Below the pieces are notes generated by a model. That model made no database searches, was not told the origin of the DNA, and saw nothing but the letters and a program-made list of their open reading frames with translations. From positions 1-9,306 of the forward strand of contig CBDUQI010000225.1 of NCBI GenBank assembly GCA_965369325.1: a stretch of 9,306 nt of DNA, written 5' to 3'. The position numbers and the translations under genes are program-made. Below, in pieces: positions 1 through 6,719 of this stretch (positions within the stretch are counted from its first letter, which is position 1; each line of letters starts with the position of its first letter). This DNA is from CBDUQI01 sp965369325. GTDB taxonomy: Bacteria; Pseudomonadota; Gammaproteobacteria; Steroidobacterales; JBCBZW01.

Positions 1-2
1 AC

Positions 3-233
3 TGGCTGCTGGTGCACTGGTGGGCGCACGGCGATATAGTGCTGGCATCACTGGCTTCGGCCGCGCCTTCCAGCACGGTGTTCGCCAGCCGCGACAACCG
101 GCGCTTTCACGCGTGCGTGTGGGAGCAAACAGTCATTACGCACGAGCGCGATGCCTGGGTACGTACGATGATGAGCGCGCGCGGCAAAATCGACGATTAC
201 CTTGAGGATACTTTGCAAGATGGCTACTACTGA
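3..233 (+). CDS. Unrecognised protein, C-terminal part only
   Basis: The reading frame is already open at the left edge (W-L-L-V-H-W-W...) and ends at TGA 231-233, so only the last 76 residues are visible and the start lies outside. The GTG at position 12 is unlikely to be the true start because the frame continues upstream of it without a break. The visible part is soluble-looking: a hydrophobic stretch (IVLASLASAAP), a compact core with FHACVWEQTVITHERDAWVR, and an acidic tail (DDYLEDTLQDGYY). I do not recognise the family. The coding end overlaps the next gene by 14 nt in a different frame, which suggests one transcript and translational coupling with the acetyltransferase. What is seen is the open frame, its codon-like composition and the overlap; the function is unknown. 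Confidence 0.7.
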   Translation, partial: WLLVHWWAHGDIVLASLASAAPSSTVFASRDNRRFHACVWEQTVITHERDAWVRTMMSARGKIDDYLEDTLQDGYY

Positions 234-735
234 ACCGGCGCGCGTTTGCGTGCGGCCATTCGAGCCCGACGATGTCCCGGCGCTTTATGCCCTGATGCAG
301 GGTCTGGCTCGTTTTGAGGGATACATTGATCAGATGCGGGTAACCCAGCAGGACCTGATCACACACGGACTAGGCCCCAACCCCCGCTTCAGCGCCTTCG
401 TTGGCCACACTCGCGGGCACACTAAGGCACAGGGGATGGCCGTCACCTACGTAATCCCCTGGACCTATGATCTTCGCCCAACACTGGTGCTAAAAGAGCT
501 CTACGTCGATGAGTCAGCGCGCGGCTCAGGCCTTGGCCGGGCACTGATGCAGGCCGTCGCGAGGCAGGCGGTTGCCATCGGTGCGCCACGCGTCAACTGG
601 ACGGTGCTGCCGGACAACCACCCGGCCCAGGCGTTTTACCGCGAGCAGGGTGCGCAGGAAGACACGGTGTGGAAACCGTGGGGGCTGGATGAGGGCGCGA
701 TAGAGCAGCTTGCCGCCGCTCCATCGCGCACCTGA
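220..735 (+). CDS. GNAT-family N-acetyltransferase
   Basis: A 171-residue protein with a complete GNAT fold by motif, predicted to move an acetyl group from acetyl-CoA to an amine in the cytoplasm. The N-terminal strand VRPFEPDDVPALYALM is the usual beta1-alpha1 start of the family. Motif A is LKELYVDESARGSGLGRALM (residues 91-110), where R-G-S-G-L-G binds the acetyl-CoA pyrophosphate. Motif B is NWTVLPDNHPAQAFYREQGA (126-145), with the alpha4 tyrosine Y140 as the likely general acid. The LxELYV...RGxGxG and NWxVLxxNxxAxxFY pattern recalls the diamine (spermidine/spermine) acetyltransferase-like branch, but the substrate cannot be read from sequence. ATG 220 is preferred over TTG 202 because GAGGA (204-208) precedes it with an 11-nt gap and the family rarely has the extra N-terminal residues. 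It overlaps the preceding gene by 14 nt. Confidence 0.92.
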   Translation: MATTEPARVCVRPFEPDDVPALYALMQGLARFEGYIDQMRVTQQDLITHGLGPNPRFSAFVGHTRGHTKAQGMAVTYVIPWTYDLRPTLVLKELYVDESARGSGLGRALMQAVARQAVAIGAPRVNWTVLPDNHPAQAFYREQGAQEDTVWKPWGLDEGAIEQLAAAPSRT

Positions 736-744
736 GCGGCCGCT

Positions 745-793
745 AAAAGTCTCAGCCGGCACGATACTACATTGGCAATGGCCTGAGACTTTT
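745..793. terminator. Bidirectional hairpin terminator between convergent genes
   Basis: AAAAGTCTCAG (745-755) is the exact reverse complement of CTGAGACTTTT (783-793), giving an 11-bp stem around a 27-nt loop. In the plus direction the stem runs into a T tract (790-794). In the minus direction the A run at 745-748 reads as a U tract. It lies 9 nt after the acetyltransferase stop and 11 nt after the end of the convergent hydrolase gene, as expected for a shared intrinsic terminator. The loop is long and the T tract short, so efficiency may be moderate. Confidence 0.7.
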
Positions 794-804
794 TCAACAC
801 CCTG

Positions 805-1995
805 CTAGTCGCGCGGCGCGGGGAATACGCTGCGCAGGAACGTCACATCCGGCTCGTTGGTATTCGCGTAGCGGCGACTTAAGTAGCGCCGGTACCGCGG
901 CTCGTCAGCAAGAAAACGCTGCATAAAGGCAACCACGTACAAGCGCGTGATTCGCTGCGCTTCAGCGATGGGAATCAGCTCCGGCGCGCAACCCTCATCC
1001 ACGTTACCCAACAGAAAATCGATCAGGTCCTGCGGGATGCCGCTGGCCAACAGCGCATCAGCCAGATCGCAGATATCGGTAAAGGACTGATGACCGGCAT
1101 CGGTAATGTCGGTGCGCACTACCGGGCCGCCATTGATCAACTGCCACGGACGTATGCTGTCCGGATCAATAGGCGTGGTGATATCAGCCGTACCGCCCAA
1201 AATCAGCGTCGGCAGGGTGATCGCAGCCAGCTGCTCATCCAGCAGGATGCCAGAGGCCGGCGCGAACGGCGCCAGGACCGACACCCGCGGGTCGGACGAT
1301 ACAGTCTCATAACCGCTGGCCATCGCAAGCGTGGTAAAACCGCCAAACGAATGCCCCGTCGCGCCGATGCGGGCCGGATCAATACGACCGAAAAAGCCAT
1401 CTTCCGGATCCGCATTCTTCGCCAGCATCTCATCGATCACAAAACTCAAGTCCTGTGGGCGATCCAGCGCCGATTGCTCAAACGGCACGTCGGTGCCAAA
1501 GATCAGATCCGCTGCCGTGTTGCCCGTATGGTCAGGGGCGGCCACGATGAAACCGTGGCTGGCCAGCGCCTCGGTGAGAAAGAATGACTGGAAGCGAATG
1601 CCAAAACTACCGTGCGAGAACACGATGAGTGGCCGCGGTCCTGCGCTGAGTCCCGGCGGCGCATCCAGCGCATTGGGCGACTCTAGGGCAGCGAATACCA
1701 GATCGTAAGACGAAGGCACGGCATCAGCAGCATCCTCCGGGTCCACCGGATACCAGACATCCAGCGCCAGCGAGCGGCCCTCACGGGCCGGGTCGGTCAG
1801 GGTTAACGTGGTGCGCCCCACGGCCCAAGGGCCCAACTGATCCGGCGCATCGATGGCAAGGCCATCAGCCACCTGCATCGGGTTTGCGGCAACTGGCAAC
1901 CTCGGGTCCGCGCCGACAATGCCGGCGGCAAAGGTGAGTGCGGTCGCGGCAACCCAGCGGACCACGCGCGCGATTGTTTTATCAGTATTTCTCAC
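805..1995 (-). CDS. Exported alpha/beta hydrolase (PAF-acetylhydrolase / dienelactone hydrolase type)
   Basis: With a GTG start at 1995 this is a 396-residue protein. Residues 1-29 form a Sec signal peptide: a basic start (RNTDKTIARVVR), a hydrophobic core (WVAATALTFAAGIV) and a probable cleavage site after GA29. The mature part is an alpha/beta hydrolase. VFSHGSFG (125-132) supplies the oxyanion region, GHSFGG (214-219) is the nucleophile elbow with Ser216, D271 in GGTAD is the acid, and H302 in DAGHQSF is the base. The layout VFSHG...F.TEALASHGFIVAAPDHTGNT is typical of bacterial relatives of plasma PAF-acetylhydrolase, which cleave short acyl esters; the substrate here is unknown. An upstream in-frame GTG at 2019 would add 8 residues, but AGGAG (complement of 2001-2005) lies 5 nt before GTG 1995 and decides the start. 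It is transcribed away from the large membrane gene and probably acts in the periplasm or outside the cell. Confidence 0.9.
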   Translation of the reverse strand: MRNTDKTIARVVRWVAATALTFAAGIVGADPRLPVAANPMQVADGLAIDAPDQLGPWAVGRTTLTLTDPAREGRSLALDVWYPVDPEDAADAVPSSYDLVFAALESPNALDAPPGLSAGPRPLIVFSHGSFGIRFQSFFLTEALASHGFIVAAPDHTGNTAADLIFGTDVPFEQSALDRPQDLSFVIDEMLAKNADPEDGFFGRIDPARIGATGHSFGGFTTLAMASGYETVSSDPRVSVLAPFAPASGILLDEQLAAITLPTLILGGTADITTPIDPDSIRPWQLINGGPVVRTDITDAGHQSFTDICDLADALLASGIPQDLIDFLLGNVDEGCAPELIPIAEAQRITRLYVVAFMQRFLADEPRYRRYLSRRYANTNEPDVTFLRSVFPAPRD

Positions 1996-2240
1996 ATTAA
2001 CTCCTGATATGCCGCACACCGGGAGTTGCCCGTGCGAGCGACGCAGTATCTGTTACATGACCTCAACGCTACACCCCGTAGCGATGCCGGGCAAACCGCC
2101 TCCCGGGCGATGGAGACTACACCGGTGGAGAATGCGCCACAGCCACGGCGCCGCTGTAGCCTGCCGCGCAAAGATTAACCCCAAGACCCGTTGCGCAGCG
2201 TTTGATTACAATAGCGCAGCACAATCAGGAGCGCCGCCGC
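1996..2240. other. Divergent intergenic region with candidate promoters
   Basis: These 245 nt separate the minus-strand hydrolase from the plus-strand membrane protein and must hold both promoters. The best -10 candidate for the plus gene is TACAAT (2207-2212), 5 of 6 to consensus and about 30 nt before the ATG, but no good -35 lies 16-18 nt upstream. No convincing promoter is visible for the hydrolase. The right end holds the Shine-Dalgarno AGGAG (2227-2231), 9 nt before ATG 2241. Short GC-rich dyads occur (CCGGG/CCCGG near 2083-2106, ACAGC/GCTGT near 2141-2159), none with a T tract. I see no small gene here. Confidence 0.4.
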
Positions 2241-5200
2241 ATGAATTCGCACCATCGACCACCCCGCATCACTGCACTCCTACGGCGCCAGCCTTGCTTG
2301 CTCGCATTACTTGGCACCTGGCTGGTTTTCAGCGCAATGGCTGCCAGCGCGCAGACACAACCGTACATGCCCGAACTGCTCAAGCCCTGGGCGCCGTGGG
2401 TGTTGCACGAGCGCGAGTACCTAGGGTGCCCCTTCTCTGCCAATCAGGTCTTTGGCACGCCCGCGGCTCACCTGTGCGCCTGGCCGGGCGCCCTGCAGGT
2501 GCGCACGGACGCCAGCGGCGCTGTTTTCGAGCAGCGCTGGCGAATGTGGCAGGAAGGGTGGGTGATGCTGCCGGGCGACGCCAAGCATTGGCCAGTTGAG
2601 GTGCGCAGTAATTCAACACCGGTCGCGGTAATGCTGCGCGATTCGCGGCCCCACGTGTGGCTTGGCGCTGGCGAGCACGAGTTGCACGGTCGCATCCGCT
2701 GGCAGCGCCAACCCGCACGGCTCACCATTCCGGCCAGCACCGGCATGGTGAATTTGCAGGTGTCTGGCAAGCAGATTGAGCAACCGATCTGGAAGGGTAA
2801 TGCTTTGTGGCTGGGCGAGGCGGGCGTCCGGGAGGAAGACACTCAGCGCGCGGCGCTGCAGGTACGGGTCTGGCGCAAACTCAGCGACGGTCTGCCAATG
2901 ACGCTGGAAACCCGGCTTAGCCTGAATGTCGCGGGGCCGGGACGCGAGGTGGTGTTGGGAAGACTGATGCCGGAGGGTTTCGCACCGATGATGTTGCGCA
3001 GCGCGTTGCTGGCGCGAGTGGAAGGCGATGGTCGGCTGCGTATCCAGCTGCGCCCCGGCGACTGGGAACTAACCTTTCTGTCACGAGCATTAACTTTGCC
3101 GCAGAGTTTGCCGTTCATCCCCGGCGAAGGCGACTGGGCGGCGCAGGAAATTTGGAGCTACGCCCGCAATGATCTGCTGCGCGCGACCGTGGCCACCGCG
3201 CCTAACCGGGTGGATCCGACGCAAACCGATGTACCTCCCTCGTGGCACCACCTGCCGGCGTTCGCGCTCGCGCCTGGAGATGCCATCCGCATAGAAGAGC
3301 AGACACGTGGGCAGGCGCAGACGCTGGAGAACCGCATTACGCTGCAACGGCAACTATGGGTGGATTTCGACGGCGGCGGTATGACTACCGTGGATGCCCT
3401 GTCGGGTGAGATGGTGCGCGACTGGCGGCTGGAGATGCGAGCGCCGTATCGATTGCTCTCCGCCAGTGCCTCAAATAGCAATAATCTATTGGTCACCACT
3501 GATAACGACGCGCAGCACACCGGGGTGGAAGTGCGGGCGCCGCGGCTTGCGCTTACCGCGATTTCCCGCATCGAGAAGCCCGACGCCAGCCTGCCCGCGA
3601 CCGGCTGGCAAAGCAGCCTGAACGACGTCTCGGTGACCGCGCATCTACCCCCCGGTCATCGGTTGCTGGCAGTGAGCGGCGCGGACCTTGCCTATGGCAC
3701 GTGGGCGGGCGCCTGGACCTTACTCGACTATTTCCTGGTACTGCTAATCGCGGTGACAGTGGGGCGCTTGTACGGCGTCCCGTTTGGGCTATGCGCCTTG
3801 CTCTTGCTGGTACTGATTCGCCATGAACCCAATGCCCCCCTGTGGACATGGCTAGGTGCGCTGACGTTTATTGCGCTGGTACGCAGCGCGCCGGAGGGGC
3901 GCCTGCGCACCGTGGCGCGGCTGGCGCGCGGGGGCGCCTTCGCCTTGCTGCTGGGGTGGGCTGTGCTGTTCGCCGCTCAACATTTGCGGCTAGCGATGTA
4001 TCCGCAACTGGACACGGGTAGCATCCGCACCTACAGCACAGCCATCGTTAACGAGTTCGATCAGGCCGAGGCGCTGCCGGCACCCGCCTCAGACATGCAG
4101 GATGCGGGAGCACTGGCCAACCAACGTAAGGCGAGTGGCAAAATCAGCGCTCAGCTTGAGGAAGTCTTGGTTACCGGGAGCCGCCGTACGTACTCCGACA
4201 AGGTCTCCGGCTACGCACCGGGTGCGCTAGTGCAGACTGGCCCCGGCATCCCGACCTGGCGCTACCACAGCTACCGCTTCGAGTGGCGCGGCCCGGTCAC
4301 CAGCGAACAAATGGTGCGCCTATGGGTTCTGAGCCCCTGGGTGTACACGCCACTGCGGGTACTGGGAATCCTGCTGCTGGCACTTCTACTCTGGCGCTTC
4401 GCCCGTGAGATCGCCGCGGAGGAACGGGTGATCACCTCCGCCCTGTTGCCCACACGCGGCACGGATAGCAATGCGGGTAGCGCCGCAGCGGTGCTGGCGG
4501 CCGCACTACTCGGGCTGTGCATGGGTCTGCCCGCGCCGGCCGACGCGCAGGATCGGCGCGCAGTTCTAGAGGATGGCGCGCAGATCCCAGATGCATCCTT
4601 GCTGCAGGAGTTACAGCAGCGTCTTGTGCAGCCGCCGCAGTGCGCACCATCGTGCGCGCAGATCAGTCGCGCCGAGGTGCAGGTGCGCGGCAACACACTG
4701 CGCATTCGCGGGCAGATACATGCCATGCAGCGTAGCGCCTTGCCCATACCGGGACGCGGCGACGGCTGGCGCGCAAGTGCCATCGCGCTAAACGGGCAGA
4801 CGCAAAGGTTCTTCCGGCGAGATGCCGGGGGCGTGGTCTGGCTGGTGGTCGAAGCCGGCATTCACTCGTTTGAAGCCTCCGGGCGGATGCCCACGCAGAA
4901 CGTGCTTAGCCTGCCGTTCGCCATGCGCCCGCACTATCTCACGGTGGATGCGCAAGGCTGGGAATTCTCCGGGGTGGACGGCAACACCTTACCAAGCGGC
5001 GTGCTCGAGCTAGTGCGTGTCACGCAAAATGAAGACGGTGCTGCGCTGGAGCCTACCCAGTTTCCGCCGTTCGTCACCGTGCGGCGAACGGTGGTTCTCA
5101 ACGTCGATTGGGAGATGCAGACGATCGTCGAGCGCCGCGCGCCCCTGGCCGGAGGTTTTTCCGTACAGGTGCCGCTGATGGCGGGCGAATCACCGCGTAG

Positions 5201-6500
5201 CGAGACGCTGCAGATCCGTGACGGCCATGCACTGGTGGGCATGGGTGCCGGGCAGAACAGCGTTACCTGGGTATCGGCGCTTCCCGTACAGCCCTCGTTA
5301 ACACTGGACGCTGGCGCGCATGAGCAGGGTGCGATCGCGCGCGAGGAGATCTGGTCCATCGTCCCCTCGCCGATTTGGCGAATCGGCTTTGACGGCACCC
5401 CCATTACCAACACCACCGTACCCGCCGGTGACCACTGGGTGGCAGAGTTCCATCCGCGACCAGGCGAGACGCTGCGCATCGACGTAGCGCGCCCGCAGGC
5501 CATTGAAGGCGACACGATTGCCTTTGACAACGTGCACTTAACCAGCGCATCCGGCAATCGCAGCATCGAGCATACGCTGGCCCTGCGGTATCGCAGCACG
5601 CGCGGTGGACGTCATGCCATTACCCTTCCGGGCAACGCCCAAGTGAAAGAGGTCATCGCCAACGGCAGCGCACTTTCGATACGTCCAGATGAAGGCGTAC
5701 TGGAGTTACCCGTCGTCCCAGGCAGCGGACACACGCTGCAGGTACGTTGGGTAGAGTCCACCGAAACAGGATTTACTGAGCACACGCCGATGGTGGACAT
5801 CGGCACAGAGGCCAGCAACGTCACCCTTAACATTCAGCCTAGCCGCGATCGATGGGTGCTGCTGACCCGCGGACCTGCGCTTGGGCCCGCGGTCCTGTTG
5901 TGGTCGGAGCTGGTCGTATTCGCGCTGATCGCCTTCGCGCTGGCCCGCGTACCGCACAGCCCGTTGAAAGCGTGGCAGTGGCTGTTGCTCGGCCTCGGTT
6001 TCAGCACCTTCTCCTGGGGCGTACTGATGCTCACGGGTATTTGGCTGTTCGCACTGAGTGCGCGCGAGCGAGTGGACGCGTTCACCAAACGCTGGCAATT
6101 TAACCTGATGCAGGTGGCGCTGGCACTGCTCACGCTGGTCACGCTCATCAGCCTGATCGCATCGGTACCCAGCGCTTTGCTGGGCCAGCCGGATATGCAT
6201 ATCGCCGGCAACAATTCCAGTGTGTTCGGACTGAACTGGTTTGCCGATCGCATCAACGGCGCCCTGCCCGTGGCAAGCATCCTCTCTGTGCCCATGTGGA
6301 TTTATAAAACTGCCATCCTGGCGTGGGCGCTGTGGCTAAGCTTCGCAATGCTGGGCTGGTTGCGTCAGGCCTGGCAGGTGTGGAGCGGCGATGGCCTGTG
6401 GCGTAGTGCGCCGCCAAAAACGCGAACGAAAACTACCGACAGGAACATCGACGACACCCCGGCCAAAACGGCGGGCAAGTCGGCCGACGATCCCGGGTAG
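2241..6500 (+). CDS. Large duplicated inner-membrane/periplasmic protein, family not recognised
   Basis: An unbroken 1419-residue protein. ATG 2241 is chosen over TTG 2202 because AGGAG lies 9 nt upstream and the protein then opens with a good signal peptide (basic HHRPPRITALLRRQ, hydrophobic core 19-33, cleavage AASA|QTQ after residue 37). Segments in order: beta-rich exported domain 38-490; membrane segments near 493-510, 512-526, 534-548 and 564-580; exported loop 581-703; membrane segment 704-719; short charged cytoplasmic linker; signal-like membrane segment 748-764 ending ADAQ; second exported domain 771-1213; membrane segments near 1214-1235, 1245-1258, 1260-1273, 1290-1308 and 1352-1375; hydrophilic, probably cytoplasmic tail. 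The halves match each other in order (see the repeat entries), so the gene is an internal tandem duplication. The domains have no catalytic motif I recognise; a scaffold, transport or envelope-assembly role is only a guess. Paired cysteines C63/C79 and C801/C805 could form periplasmic disulfides. It has its own upstream region and appears monocistronic. Confidence 0.85.
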   Translation: MNSHHRPPRITALLRRQPCLLALLGTWLVFSAMAASAQTQPYMPELLKPWAPWVLHEREYLGCPFSANQVFGTPAAHLCAWPGALQVRTDASGAVFEQRWRMWQEGWVMLPGDAKHWPVEVRSNSTPVAVMLRDSRPHVWLGAGEHELHGRIRWQRQPARLTIPASTGMVNLQVSGKQIEQPIWKGNALWLGEAGVREEDTQRAALQVRVWRKLSDGLPMTLETRLSLNVAGPGREVVLGRLMPEGFAPMMLRSALLARVEGDGRLRIQLRPGDWELTFLSRALTLPQSLPFIPGEGDWAAQEIWSYARNDLLRATVATAPNRVDPTQTDVPPSWHHLPAFALAPGDAIRIEEQTRGQAQTLENRITLQRQLWVDFDGGGMTTVDALSGEMVRDWRLEMRAPYRLLSASASNSNNLLVTTDNDAQHTGVEVRAPRLALTAISRIEKPDASLPATGWQSSLNDVSVTAHLPPGHRLLAVSGADLAYGTWAGAWTLLDYFLVLLIAVTVGRLYGVPFGLCALLLLVLIRHEPNAPLWTWLGALTFIALVRSAPEGRLRTVARLARGGAFALLLGWAVLFAAQHLRLAMYPQLDTGSIRTYSTAIVNEFDQAEALPAPASDMQDAGALANQRKASGKISAQLEEVLVTGSRRTYSDKVSGYAPGALVQTGPGIPTWRYHSYRFEWRGPVTSEQMVRLWVLSPWVYTPLRVLGILLLALLLWRFAREIAAEERVITSALLPTRGTDSNAGSAAAVLAAALLGLCMGLPAPADAQDRRAVLEDGAQIPDASLLQELQQRLVQPPQCAPSCAQISRAEVQVRGNTLRIRGQIHAMQRSALPIPGRGDGWRASAIALNGQTQRFFRRDAGGVVWLVVEAGIHSFEASGRMPTQNVLSLPFAMRPHYLTVDAQGWEFSGVDGNTLPSGVLELVRVTQNEDGAALEPTQFPPFVTVRRTVVLNVDWEMQTIVERRAPLAGGFSVQVPLMAGESPRSETLQIRDGHALVGMGAGQNSVTWVSALPVQPSLTLDAGAHEQGAIAREEIWSIVPSPIWRIGFDGTPITNTTVPAGDHWVAEFHPRPGETLRIDVARPQAIEGDTIAFDNVHLTSASGNRSIEHTLALRYRSTRGGRHAITLPGNAQVKEVIANGSALSIRPDEGVLELPVVPGSGHTLQVRWVESTETGFTEHTPMVDIGTEASNVTLNIQPSRDRWVLLTRGPALGPAVLLWSELVVFALIAFALARVPHSPLKAWQWLLLGLGFSTFSWGVLMLTGIWLFALSARERVDAFTKRWQFNLMQVALALLTLVTLISLIASVPSALLGQPDMHIAGNNSSVFGLNWFADRINGALPVASILSVPMWIYKTAILAWALWLSFAMLGWLRQAWQVWSGDGLWRSAPPKTRTKTTDRNIDDTPAKTAGKSADDPG
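2373..4415 (+). repeat. Protein-level repeat unit A (residues about 45-725)
   Basis: First half of the duplicated protein. Landmarks shared with unit B, in order: CAWPGALQVR (79-88); VWLGAGEHELHGR (139-151); EIWS (303-306); a PPSWHH then PGDAIRI block (332-351); NDVSVTAHLPPGHRLLAVSG (461-480), followed at once by the membrane cluster; and LSPWVY (697-702) before the last membrane segment. It differs from unit B by an exported loop of about 120 residues (581-703) instead of about 40. Identity is low, so this is an old duplication visible in protein but not in DNA. Confidence 0.65.
4158..4184 (+). other. EEVLVTGSR motif in the exported loop
   Basis: Residues 640-648 of the large protein read EEVLVTGSR, preceded by AQL and followed by R. 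(L)EEVVVTGSR-like stretches are characteristic of the TonB-box/plug boundary of many proteobacterial TonB-dependent receptors. Here the motif sits in a periplasmic loop between membrane segments, with no plug or beta-barrel following. By the topology read from hydrophobicity it would face the periplasm, where TonB could reach it. Unit B has no counterpart. Contact with a TonB-like protein is inference only. Confidence 0.5.
4482..4550 (+). other. Internal signal-peptide-like segment inside the duplicated protein
   Basis: Residues 748-770 (AAAVLAAALLGLC, then MGLPAPADAQ) form a hydrophobic core followed by a small-residue site ADA|Q, closely resembling a Sec signal peptide in mid-protein. It marks the start of the second half and matches the N-terminal signal peptide ending ASA|Q. 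It must carry the chain back across the membrane so that the second beta-rich domain is exported. If signal peptidase cuts after residue 769, one gene gives two polypeptides. Seen: the hydrophobic run and the AxA site. Inferred: cleavage. Confidence 0.55.
4593..6386 (+). repeat. Protein-level repeat unit B (residues about 785-1382)
   Basis: Second half of the duplicated protein. Counterparts to unit A in the same order: CAQISRAEVQVR (805-816); VWLVVEAGIHSFEASGR (866-882); EIWS (1036-1039); PAGDHW then PGETLRI (1061-1080); SNVTLNIQPSRDRWVLLTRG (1192-1211), followed at once by the membrane cluster; and LSVPMWIY (1348-1355) before the last membrane segment. Conserved order, spacing and topology make chance similarity unlikely, although the alignment was made by eye. 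Confidence 0.65.
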
Positions 6501-6677
6501 CTGTGGCTTTCAACCGCTAGTCGGTTCAGTTACGAACGGGAAGCAAGCGGTGCGGCCCCGCTAGGGATGCAACCCAGCAAGTGCGTCGCCTCGGTGAGTA
6601 CGGCCGCGCTGGTGATGGCCTCGCCATTCCCTAGCTCGAGCGTCGCCCCTGCCTTGGATACCGCGACCTCGGGTCAG

Positions 6678-6706
6678 TTGACAAGCGCTCAACCAATATG
6701 TAACCA
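6678..6706 (+). promoter_or_regulatory. Candidate sigma70 promoter of the ArsR operon
   Basis: TTGACA (6678-6683) is a perfect -35 box. At the ideal 17-nt spacing lies TAACCA (6701-6706), a poor -10; TATGTA (6697-6702) is a better match but only 13 nt away. If the -10 is near 6701, transcription starts near 6713, just ahead of the first ATG. The operator described next overlaps the -10 region. Confidence 0.5.
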
Positions 6707-6719
6707 TTTAGTTACATAT
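6696..6719. promoter_or_regulatory. Inverted-repeat operator, probably for the adjacent ArsR-type repressor
   Basis: ATATGTAAC (6696-6704) and GTTACATAT (6711-6719) are perfect reverse complements separated by CATTTA, giving a 24-bp dyad. Its right arm runs into ATG 6718. Size, AT richness and position over the probable -10 and start region fit the dyad operators that ArsR-family dimers use for autoregulation. Binding by this particular regulator is inference. Confidence 0.7.

Noticed and set aside
1090..1708. Long plus-strand open frames opposite the hydrolase gene
   Set aside because: They are antisense to a gene with signal peptide and catalytic triad, are Arg-rich and low-complexity in translation, and show no recognisable domain. 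They are typical shadows in GC-rich DNA.
2052..2059. GTTACATG resembling one arm of the ArsR operator
   Set aside because: There is no matching left arm at the proper distance, so it is a single half-site that can occur by chance.
2191..2212. TTGCGC...TACAAT as a full sigma70 promoter for the large gene
   Set aside because: The boxes are only 10 nt apart, too close for a -35/-10 pair. TACAAT alone is kept as a weak -10 candidate.
4158..4184. The large protein as a TonB-dependent receptor
   Set aside because: Apart from EEVLVTGSR there is no plug or outer-membrane barrel. The protein has multiple hydrophobic membrane helices, which rules out an outer-membrane barrel.
4934..5599. 221-codon minus-strand frame inside the large membrane gene
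   Set aside because: The plus frame is continuous with clear topology and internal repeats; the antisense translation is Ser/Thr/Arg-rich without motifs.
6512..6526. AACCG/CGGTT hairpin just after the large gene as a terminator
   Set aside because: The stem is only 5 bp and no T tract follows, so an intrinsic terminator cannot be supported. How the large gene's transcript ends is not visible.
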